DNA of 64,000 bases. Origin: Ceratobasidium sp. AG-K. Its lineage: Eukaryota > Basidiomycota > Agaricomycetes > Cantharellales > Ceratobasidiaceae. Below, in pieces: positions 55,353-64,000 of this stretch. Location of the stretch: NCBI GenBank assembly GCA_037039685.1, contig JAWNGF010000003.1:5374571-5438570 (forward strand), given 5' to 3'. Positions within the stretch are counted from its first letter, which is position 1; each line of letters opens with the position of its first letter. Below the pieces are notes generated by a model, which was given only the letters and a program-made list of their open reading frames with translations, had not been told where the DNA came from and searched no databases. The translations under genes and the position numbers were made by a program.

Positions 55353-57685
55353 TCATCGCCTGTCTGTCTTTCCAGCCTTCCTCTTCCCGGCAAATAAGTG
55401 TTTCGGCTAGAATGCTGATTAGCTTATCGCATTTGGCTAGAGCTCGCCCAACTTACCATCTTGACCTTGATCGCACGATCGCTTTCTCCAGCTCGGGCGT
55501 GCATATTCCTCTCTCGTTGCCCCAAGTTGCGCAATTTGGTTGCTTTAGACGCTTGCGCTGAATCCCTAAGACCCGCCAATTGCCTATCCGTCTTGGGCGC
55601 ACGCTTGGCTGTTCCGACATTGGTCTTGGATCGCTTCGGGCTCTCATCTTCGTCCACTTCCATCCCGTCCAAGTCTCCATCCGAATCAACATCCATCTCT
55701 TCGTCACGCTTTCGTTTTCCCAACTCCGCCTTGGCCTTGGCCGCCTTGGCTAGAATCGCAGCCCGCTCTTCGATTTTGCTCGGGTCATGCCCTGCTGCGG
55801 TGAGCGATTTCGCCATGCTGCTCATGGTTCGATGGGCAGCGGTGCGAGGCATAATTGGTCGGGACTTGAGATTTGATTTCGAGTGGTGCGAGAGCTTGGC
55901 TTCGTTCATCGCGACAAGTTCGGCAGCTTCCCTCTCGTCATCCGAATCGAACTAGGGACAGTCCATCAGCAAGGGCCCAGCGGTGATGTAAACGACGTAC
56001 AATCTCCTCCTCGCTATCATAGAATCCCTCTGCCTCGAGCTTCTCCTCCTCAGCTTCCAACGCCTGGAGCTTAGTCTCAATATCGGGATCGATGAAGTCG
56101 GCGACGTTCCTGCCTTCCCAGATTTCGGGCATGACATCGTGCTTCCATGAATCGTCCTCGAGGATCCAGTTTTCTGTCCCAACAAATGAATATCATCCCA
56201 CCCGCCGGAGAAACATAGAACTTACTCCGCATGTCGATGTTGTATACCCCTGCGCCGCCATTCTCGACTTCTTCGTCTCGCTCGAGTCGCATTCGGTCCG
56301 GATCCTCCTTGTCGTACTTTTTCCTTTCCTTGACTGCATCCGGGATAAACGGTTTCCGCTCCTTGTCGTCTCGTTTGACGGGCATGGCAACGTGAATCCG
56401 GTTCACGACTGTGTTGATCTTGGTTCCCCGCAACTTCGACTCGACTCGGTGTGCGAGAAGCGTGTCGCAGGCCGTCGTCTTGACCTCGGTCACACCCTCA
56501 TCGGTATAACAGCTCACTTGAACAGTCTTAACCTCGGGCGAGTTTGTGACCGTCTCGACCAGGGTACGTTGTTCGTCCGAAAGATCCTCGAGGCGCATAA
56601 CATCGATCTTGTTGATCACCACTACGACGGGCTTGCCGGCAAATAGGGGTTTGATCGAATGAAAAAGCTTGACCTGGGCGTCGATGGTATACCCACACCT
56701 TTCGCTCAGATCCATAAAGTACAGGATTGCACTGCGCAAGTGGGCCATGGCCGTAACGCTCTGCATCTCGATCGTATTCATCTCCTCGAGCGGGTGGTCC
56801 AGGATTCCAGGCGTATCGATAACCTGCCATCGAAGGTATTTGTAGTCCAAGTGCCCGACAAATAGTGATTTGGTGGTAAAGGCATAAGGCTGGACATCGA
56901 CGTCCGCCCTCGTAACCTTGTTCACGAATGAACTCTTGCCAACGTTGGGGTACCCGCAAACCAACAAGGTCCGCGTGGTTGGGTCGATACTTGGAAGTCT
57001 GGCTAAGTGTTGTCGGACTTGCTCCAGATATGCGAGTGGGTCCTTTTGTCGGCGCATGATAGTAGCCATTCGACCGAGGGCGGCTCGTTTGAGCTGCTTG
57101 CAGCGGTAGAGCGAGTCACCGAATTTGAGTAGGCGGACATAATCTTTGGCGACCTGAGATATCAGGTGACGTGCGGTGTTGAGTTGACCGAGTGCAAGCT
57201 TGTAGTGGTTCTTGTCGTAGAGGACATTGAGCAAGGAAGACATGAATGGGTGCAGATTCTGAGGGCGAGGTAAGTTCCGTTAGGTACAGAAGTAGTACTT
57301 CGACGTACATCAAGAATGGGGAACTCGTTTAATATCGCCCCTAACTTCTCATCGAAGGAATCTTGAGTGAATTTTACTTTGCGCATGTAAAAGTTCCGAA
57401 TGCGGCTAATTTTGAAGTTTTTGTGAATGACCTGCAGATAAGTTTAGCATTAAGGACCGAAAATATTGTTCCAAGAAGTATATTATGCGAATAACATGGG
57501 GCGGACGTGAGCAGCGACCCGGCACCAATAGTCACAAGGAGCTCGCGTTCCTCAATTGCGGACCACCGGGAGAACGGAGAGGCACTCACCGTTGGGGTCT
57601 TTCGCTGAGTCTTGCTCAGAATAATGTCAAGGAAGTCATTCGCCGTTGGGACAGGCGCAATCGCCTTCAGTCCTTTTGTCGCCAT
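55353..57685 (-). CDS. NOG1: Nucleolar GTP-binding protein 1, 60S ribosome biogenesis
   Basis: An essential nucleolar GTPase of pre-60S particles. Start [20 protein letters not shown] at 57685. Exons on the minus strand: 57685-57590, 57431-57309, 57258 to about 56226, about 56178-55990, about 55953-55457 and a last short exon. Exon 3 has the P-loop [54 protein letters not shown] and NKIDV. Exon 4 gives [20 protein letters not shown]. Basic stretches and a C-terminal [11 protein letters not shown] follow. The family ending ([17 protein letters not shown]) appears only if the last intron is spliced (GTAAGTTGGG...CATTCTAG); reading through gives a false end at 55424. Confidence 0.93.
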
Positions 57686-58256
57686 CTTTAGTTCTGCTTG
57701 GCGTTGGGTTGGAGCGTGTCGGATTTCCAAGGCAGTTATTACCAAATCGACGACTCAAAACGACCACCAGATACAGTCAAATACAGCTAGTGATTTCACG
57801 TATCTTCCTGATGCCGCTGCCAGGAGTCGGGTATGTGCAGCTAAGGTGGTGATCAAGCTCTAACCGGGGCGTTTCTCAAAATTTACTAAGCGCTTAGTTC
57901 CATGGTTTGTTAGGGTAATTTGCAATGGCCCAAATAGATCCCGCCTCATTTCCTTGTAACAGGCCTCAACAATGCTCCACGAAAATGGGCGGCATGCGAC
58001 ACTCGATTCATTACTTGGATCTATCGTATTTAGTTTTATTACCAACAGCGCTATAACTCTCAACGTGCACTCCAGTTTATGAGGATATTCCCAGTTGGGG
58101 TTGTCTTAAGCATCGGACTGGCTCGCTTCAGCGAATCAGCCTGGAAGCCTTACTACCACCGTTGTGCGATGCAATATCAATCTCGAACATGGTTCACAAA
58201 AATGTATTTAATCATCAAGCATACAGCTTCTATTTCGAAAAACAGTCTGAAAAGAC
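57686..58256. other. NOG1-AA9 intergenic region
   Basis: Holds the NOG1 promoter and the 3' flank of the AA9 gene. No further gene or repeat is seen. Confidence 0.4.
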
Positions 58257-59274
58257 TCAGGTAAATCCTGGGTAAATACGGGGACCCGGGATGGTGTAAG
58301 AGGTCTGCGTCTGAGCAGCAGCGCTGTAGATCTATATTTATTGTAGCAGGTTAGCGCAACAAGATTTTCTTTGTAGGGTGTGCGCTCACGTCGATGGTTA
58401 CGCCTGGATCCGAGGCTTTCCAAGCACCAGGTATCTTGGTGAGATACTCGCCTGTGGGCAGGGCACTCCCTCCACCCGTAACTTGGAGCTGGGCGCACTC
58501 TGGGTAGAACTGCGGAGTGTTGGCTTGATGCAATGCGAGCGTTTCCCAACGTATTAGATAGTGGCCCGCCTTGAGGTTAGACGGAATCTTAGCCGTCCAA
58601 GAAAGGTTCTTCATAAGCAGACCATTGGCCCAGGAGCCCTTGCCGACGGTACCGCTGATAAGGCCTTGTTCGGCAATCTTGAACTGCAAGAGAGTAAGCG
58701 AGAGCGACGCTACCTGGCAGTGGATATCCTACCCAAGAAACACTCGCTGAGCTTACGCCAGTGCACCCGCTAGACGGGCAGGCTGCGAGATATCTGCCCA
58801 AGGGTAAGAAGACAAGTTCGAATCACTTGGGGGTTTGGCATACACTCACACAGTATAAGGTCCTTCAGCATGTGTCCACTGAGTGTAATATGCGGTAATC
58901 GAACTGCCGGCTACATGGCCATTAGCATTGCTAGTAGTAAACAATCGACTTTTGAGCTGTACGTCAACATACCATTAATCGTCAGGGTTTGCTGACTCGG
59001 TCCCGACTCGCCATTGTTGTTGCAGTGCAATGTAGAAGCTGTCGGGTTCAAGATTGGGTCAAAGCTGGAGTACGGTCGCCCAGCTGTGACTTGACCGGAA
59101 GGCGAGTTGTACGGCTGCCATCTGTCCATCGGGTTAGTACATCAAACGCGCTGAAGGTGAGTAAACATACCCCTGGTATTTGGTACCCCCGATACCAATG
59201 CTCGTCACACCACCATGAGCAAAGATTAATCCTGCCTGAGCGAGTAGAATGGACACTGCAGTGAGCTTATACAT
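58257..59274 (-). CDS. AA9 lytic polysaccharide monooxygenase without CBM1
   Basis: Start MYKLTAVSILLAQAGLIFAH at 59274: a signal peptide, then mature HGGVTS with the N-terminal copper histidine. GRPYSSFDPILNPTA, LHCNNNG, AGSSITAYYTQWTHAEGPYT, CPSSGCTGVSSASVSW, GHYLIRWETLALHQ and QFYPECAQLQV follow, the same order as in the copy at 42479-43814. The protein ends shortly after the catalytic domain (TIPGPRIYPGFT and stop 58257-58259); the linker and CBM1 of the other copy are absent. Three or four short introns. Both copies are on the minus strand, 14 kb apart. Confidence 0.92.
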
Positions 59275-60566
59275 TATGTTTCAGACGAGCTTGAGCTTAT
59301 GGGCTCGCTCCATCACAGCCAACCTCTTTATACCTCACCTCTCATGTAGGAAGCGAGATTTCAGCGACGGCCACATGCAGCGATACAATTCTGCGGTATT
59401 CTGCCTACAATCTTACTCAAAGGCGCCAAGAGTTTTCTTAGCTATTGCACAAAAGAAGTTGATGCTACTTAGTCTCCAGGAGTCATGTGAGTGTTCAGTG
59501 AATCATGTATACCCTGAAATGTTTGTTCCGGATGAAGGTCGGCAGTTTTGCTTGCCCGCTCGGCCCGATATGATGGCGTGTGAGCTTTATAACCATGTCC
59601 CACGCATGCACAACCCAGCGTTTCAATTGAGAGCCCGAATTAAAATTCTTCCGAGCTCGCTTGCATTACTATCACCGATGTTGCATCCGTCGTCGGTAGT
59701 TCTTCTCCGAGGATTGAGTACATAAAACGCTTTGCTGGAGTATCTCAGGGACGCTTAAGTCAATGAATCACCTCATCGAGCACGCAGCAATCCATTCGTT
59801 CGTCGCCACGTCGGCCCCTGAATCTCCGGCAAAAAGGTTAATTCTTCTGAAGTCAAGTTACAGGCAGCGCTAGAATCTGTTTTTTTTTTTGTGGTTCAAG
59901 AAGGCATGTTTCAAGGGATCAGTAAGAGGAGCTGCAGGAACGACGTCATATATGCCAAGCTTTTACCGGGAAGGCTCCGTTGAACTGATATCTTTGCGCG
60001 AGATCAATCCGAGCACAAGAGGAAGTTTGAGGAATCATAGACGCTTCGGATGCTTCCATTAGGGAGCACGTCCTCACCACAAAGACCTCGCGTAAGAACA
60101 CGAGAATTGAGTATGGCGCAATGTGCGCAGGCACGAAGCAACAGTCACATGATTCGTAAAATTAACGTATTTAAAAAAAAGAAAAAAAAGCAACAGTCAC
60201 ATGACATACCGAAAGCCAAATTACAAGTAGGCGCCGAGGGGACAAACACTCCAAAGCAAATCTCAAAGTCAACTACCACTTGCCTGTGCGTCAGTCAAGC
60301 GACAATTTTGGCCGATAGCACGCCTTCAAGGTGTCACATCACACTTAACTCCGGGCGTTGATCGACCTCGGTTGAACCGACGACTAGCTAGCCTAGTCGG
60401 ACAGTCGTGAGATCCGGATTCACACTCGATACGCTTCGCTGTGCTTCCCTCCTTGGGAATAGCGCTTCCCCAACGCATAAAAGCCGGGCTCAATAATCTG
60501 ATGCTAACATCCCATAGGATCCTCCGACTAGTTCCCAGTTCTATATCCGCATCACAACGAACGATC
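59275..60566. other. Intergenic region upstream of AA9 and the CoA-binding gene
   Basis: The plus-strand open stretch 59249-59725 overlaps the AA9 start and has no family likeness. An A/T run (59879-59892) and an A-rich run at about 60172-60190 with a repeated CAACAGTCACATGA (about 60139-60155 and 60190-60205) are the only features. Confidence 0.4.
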
Positions 60567-61150
60567 ATGACCGCCCCAGCCGCTCAATCGTTATTCTTCA
60601 AGTCCCCCGAATTTGCCGTAGTGGGGGCTTCCAAGGATCAGAGCAAGTATGGTACTAGAGTAAGAGTTCTGCTACTGCGTTGGCGGTGTGATATTGACTC
60701 GGCAGCAGGTCTTGAAGTGGTATCTTGCACGTTCAATCCCAGTCACCCCCGTGCATCCTGTAAGGCACTTCGATCCACTTTCTGAGTACGCGCCGGCTGA
60801 TTCATCGTGCCAATAGAAAGAAGCGGAGCTCGAGGGGGTTGCTACCTTGAAGTCCCTCGCCGAACTCAAGTCTCCAACTACGACGTCTGTGAGCATCATT
60901 ACCCCTCCCAAGGTACACATCGTTTTATGTTCCTGTCAACTCCAATTGCTGACGTAAATATTTCAAGGTCTCGCTTGCTATTTTGAAGGAAGGCAAAGAT
61001 CTGGGCATTCCAGCGTTCTGGCTGCAACCAGGTGCAGAAGACGACGCGGTGCGTGCCTACGTTGCTGAGGCCAAACTGGAAGACAGGGTTGTGCTTGGTG
61101 GGCCATGTGTACTGGTTAGCGGCGATGGCCTTCGCAAGAACTTGCTATAA
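60567..61150 (+). CDS. CoA-binding-domain (Rossmann) protein
   Basis: A small protein of the CoA_binding family, related to the N-terminal domain of succinyl-CoA synthetase alpha. Start MTAPAAQSLFFKSPEFAVVG at 60567; ASKDQSKYGTR ends exon 1. Exon 2 is VLKWYLARSIPVTPVHP, exon 3 KEAELEGVATLKSLAELKSP then TTTSVSIITPPK, exon 4 VSLAILKEGKDLGIPAFWLQ PGAEDD and so on to NLL and stop 61148-61150. About 140 residues. The VVGAS...G.. loop binds the nucleotide. No partner gene for a full synthetase is present, so the function is open. Confidence 0.85.
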
Positions 61151-61238
61151 TTCCAAATGCAGCCTTGTTGTATTATTATAAACCTTGAACTATGTACTAG
61201 CTTAGCGCATATTCGAGCCATGTGTATGAGCAATCCAC

Positions 61239-62611
61239 TCAAAGCTTCGCGAATACACCCTTGCCTTTGGAATAATCCTCCTCTAGCTGTAAACCCAGGA
61301 CTTCCGTCCTCCTTACGCCAATCTCCCAGTCCAGCGAACCGCCTTCGGGCACAGGCTGTCCTCCACCACTCGCCTTGATCCGCTCACTCTCTGCGATCTC
61401 AGTCGTTGCAGCGGATGAAGGGGAGGAGATGGAAGCTGCCATGAAAGCTACAAAATCACTTAGACTCCTGTCAACTATACTTATACTCGTAAACAAACAT
61501 ACCATTGATAGATTCGTCGACTTTTCCCAATGCTCGCAGAGCTTTGCCGAGCCGGATCCATGCCTTGGTGTTACTTGGCTCTTTGCTCACTACACTAATA
61601 GCGTCCTCGAATGCCATATTCCATCTAACATTGCGAATAAGCACACAGGTGAAATGTATGCGCATTGACGTACCGCTTGTCTTGAAGCGCGGCCTGAGCA
61701 CGGTTGTTTTTGTAGACCAAGTTCCCAGGATCATACCTCAGCGCTTCGCTATAACATAGCACCGCATCCCCCGCACGCGAATCTTTCAAAAAATTATTCC
61801 CCTACAGAATCCACAGACAAACTCTGAGTATCAAGGTCATGGTAGCTTGCTCCATAAGCCACGTACCATTGTCTTCCACCCATCACCCATTTCCTTCCTC
61901 ACTAAATTTATATCCTTTCCTACACGTGAGGCTTGCCCAGCGAGCGACTTTTCAACCCGATCGTGCTCAGCGAGCTCAGCAGCAGAGCTAGGGGGAAGTT
62001 TGCTCGCGATTGATTGAGCGGTTTTAGTCTGAGTGGTTAGAAAGGCTGCGTCGTCGGCAGTAAATGATTCGTGCTTCTTAACACCCACTTCGAGGGATCT
62101 GGACGTGCCAGGTACGCCGTTAATTATGACTTAGGATGTGATAAATTTCTACTTGCCGAGGATCTGCGCCTCTAACCATGTCAACCTGTTTGCCATTCTT
62201 GATGAACAAGAAGGTGGGCATAGCAGTTATTTTATATTGCTAAGGGAGGGTGTCAGATTGGAAATTTCAGTAAGTTCGAATATAGATGCCTACTCTCGCT
62301 ACGTCCTGCGCTGCATCAACGTCACACTTTAGGAACTTGACTTGAGGATGTGACTTGGCCAGAGATTCATAGCGTGGTGCGATCTGGTGGCAAGGCCCAC
62401 ACCTATGGAAGAATCATTCAAAGACAATTCAGATCGGTTAAGCCATGCTACTACTTACCAAGTGGCATGAAAGTCAATCACCTGCATTGACTACTGGTCA
62501 GTTCTCACGACGAACGCTGGACAGTCCGACATCACATACCACTAACTGCGACTTGGCAGCTTCAAGGATTTGTGAAAGGTGCGATAACGAAGAGACGTGA
62601 ACTATGCTCAT
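61239..62611 (-). CDS. Thioredoxin-domain protein with C-terminal TPR
   Basis: Start MSIVHVSSLSHLSQILEAAK at 62611. The thioredoxin fold follows: VVIDFHATW|CGPCHQIAPRYESLA, with the W-C-G-P-C active site split by an intron after the tryptophan codon; KFLKCDVDAAQDVAREYKIT and AMPTFLFIKNGKQVDMVRGA. A linker (about 62100-61860) leads to a TPR region (NNFLKDSRAGDAVLCYSEAL, YKNNRAQAALQDKRWNMAFE, AWIRLGKALRALGKVDESIN), then a Ser/Gly-rich end and stop at 61239. Both cysteines are present, so redox activity is likely; TPRs suggest a chaperone partner. About six introns. Confidence 0.85.
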
Positions 62612-62919
62612 GACAAGGAACTAAGAGAAGATGGTCCAAAAGCTGGTCGAGCGGAAGTTTAATATCGCTCGAAGGAGCGATGGGGTCGTAGTTGAGTTCA
62701 AGCCTCCACGGGGAGCACCTTGGCCGTGACCATGGCGCTATATAAACGAATCTTGGGGTGACCAATGCCTTCGAGTAAATTCTGGCGGAGCTCGCAACCG
62801 AGCTCATGAGACACGACGCTGATTGATGTGTTTCATTACCGAGGTCGATGGCCGTGTTGGATTAGTAACAATGAGGATGTGTTATGTCAGCCACGCGCTT
62901 ACAGCGGTTCGTAATAGTA

Positions 62920-63571
62920 TTTTCCAAGAGCTGAAAAAACATGTCATTTCAGATCAAGGACTAAGCCAGACAAACTGACCTCTCGGACGCATTTCGGAGG
63001 CTACGATCATATAAGTTATAATGGCGTGATCGCCTCGCTGGGCCGCATTGAATGATACAGGTAGCTAGACAAAATAGATCGATTAGAACAAGTCGGCTGT
63101 TTTCAGTAATATCCACTTTTTGAAACAATGCGATACATGTCCGGCTTCTTACTGAGGGAAGAACAGTAAATTATTGATTAGAATACATTGGGATAAGAGT
63201 TAAAGCAATTGATTCCTGTATTGATGAGAAAGCGAACAAATTGTAACCCCCTCCCCGTCCATCTCTCTCCAATTTCATCAAATCGTCACTATTTTACTTG
63301 TTATTTGTTTTCACAGTGGTTAAGATACTCGTATTATAGCATCAGACTGATTGTGCTCCATGTCACTACAGATGGTCGATTTTTCTGAAAGCAGCCGACT
63401 GGTTCTGATCGATCTATTTTGTCTAGCTACCCGTATCATTCAATGCGCCCCAGCAAGACAATCACGCCGTTATCACTTATATGATCGTAGCCTCTGAAAT
63501 GCGTCCGAGAGGTTAGTTTGTCTGGTTTAGTCCTTGATCTGAAATGACATGTTTTTTCGGCGCTTGGAAAA
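62920..63571. mobile_element. 652-bp inverted-repeat element, non-coding
   Basis: Arms of 187 bp (62920-63106 and 63385-63571) match as inverted repeats with roughly 10 percent difference by eye, around a 278-bp AT-rich spacer without coding. Identical blocks include AAAAAACATGTCATTTCAGA and GCTAGACAAAATAGATCGAT. No clear target duplication. Probably a MITE or foldback element unrelated to those in the island. Confidence 0.75.
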
Positions 63572-64000
63572 CCCGCCATAAACCGAACCGTCTAAGGTCC
63601 CTTGCTAGGTTTTGGTAGAGACTCAGACTGCCGTGCGCACATCTCGTACTCAACGCTCCGCCGGCCGTGACTTGGATTTACATACTCGTGAGTCTCTTGT
63701 GATCAGTTCCCGCAATCAAATGGCTTTCCGCATACTGCGTAGGTGACCTTGTTATACTGGAAAGCGACAAAAAGCATTCGAGTGCAGGTACGTTCATCGT
63801 AGCCAACCACGTTCGTTGCATGCAAAGCCGTAAGGAGTGGTTTACATCTCAACAAATAAATAAGTTATTGCATATACCCAGGAAACACTTGACGATACGA
63901 GCAAGGCGCAATATTTCTTCAATGTTGAATAATTCCGGCGATGCATTTCGTCATCATCACTCTAGCTCGGTGGAGCCATCCCGATGAGAGCAGTAGATGA
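63572..64000. other. No gene seen at the right edge
   Basis: Composition is gene-block-like, but no open frame or family match can be supported; it may be the flank of a gene beyond the window. Confidence 0.35.

Noticed and set aside
55424..55460. NOG1 end at 55424 by reading through
   Set aside because: A GT-AG intron joins to [11 protein letters not shown], the family ending, with a stop at 55353.
59249..59725. 158-codon plus-strand open frame
   Set aside because: It overlaps the AA9 signal peptide on the other strand and its promoter, with no domain or family likeness.

Overview
The window is nuclear DNA of a filamentous basidiomycete. The evidence is many short spliceosomal introns of about 45-60 bp, two AA9 lytic polysaccharide monooxygenases (one with a fungal CBM1), a fungal GH16 glucanase with a GPI-type tail, and Ty3/gypsy chromoviruses. 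The gene set and the cluster of IMAP/AIG1-like GTPases suggest an agaricomycete of the Rhizoctonia/Ceratobasidiaceae type. That placement is inference from memory of such genomes, not from a search.

Positions 1 to about 32,200 form a retrotransposon island with no recognisable host gene. It is a multi-level nest whose junctions can be read from target-site duplications (TSDs). A degraded gypsy remnant (A, from before the window start to 24127) is split by gypsy element B (2136-23007, TSD CTGAG). B is split by gypsy element C (6597-21942, TSD TGGAA). C is split by a foldback DNA element (9548-10770, TSD AT), which itself holds a solo LTR (10193-10690, TSD TAGAT), and separately by chromovirus D on the minus strand (11019-18157, TSD GATAC). 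Reverse-strand solo LTRs of the C family lie inside A (387-897, TSD ATTTT; 1292-1772, TSD GCTTC; and probably 23050-23531). Right of the nest is a minus-strand gypsy element E (26039 to about 31142). Its integrase is broken by a 1.4-kb near-perfect palindrome with TA target duplication (27565-28960). In C and D a 13-nt stretch just after the 5' LTR is the exact complement of a 13-nt stretch at the predicted start of the transcript. This points to Tf1-type self-primed reverse transcription instead of tRNA priming. B shows a decayed version.

Positions from about 32,270 to 62,611 are a dense gene block. In order it holds APS kinase (-), PPIH-type cyclophilin (+), GH16 glucanase (+), MFS monocarboxylate-type transporter (+), SAM methyltransferase (-), eIF2B gamma (+), AA9-CBM1 (-), ERCC1/Rad10 (+), three related P-loop GTPases with coiled-coil tails (-, -, +), a DUF1746-like membrane protein (+), an unrecognised protein (-), a cullin N-terminal-only protein (+), NOG1 (-), a second AA9 (-), a CoA-binding-fold protein (+) and a thioredoxin-TPR protein (-). 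Neighbours are often divergent pairs with short shared promoters. No metabolic operon logic is expected or seen. The last kilobase carries an inverted-repeat element (62920-63571) and otherwise nothing recognisable.

Exon boundaries were placed by hand from GT-AG signals and family alignments held in memory. Host gene ends are coding ends (ATG to stop); no UTRs are called.
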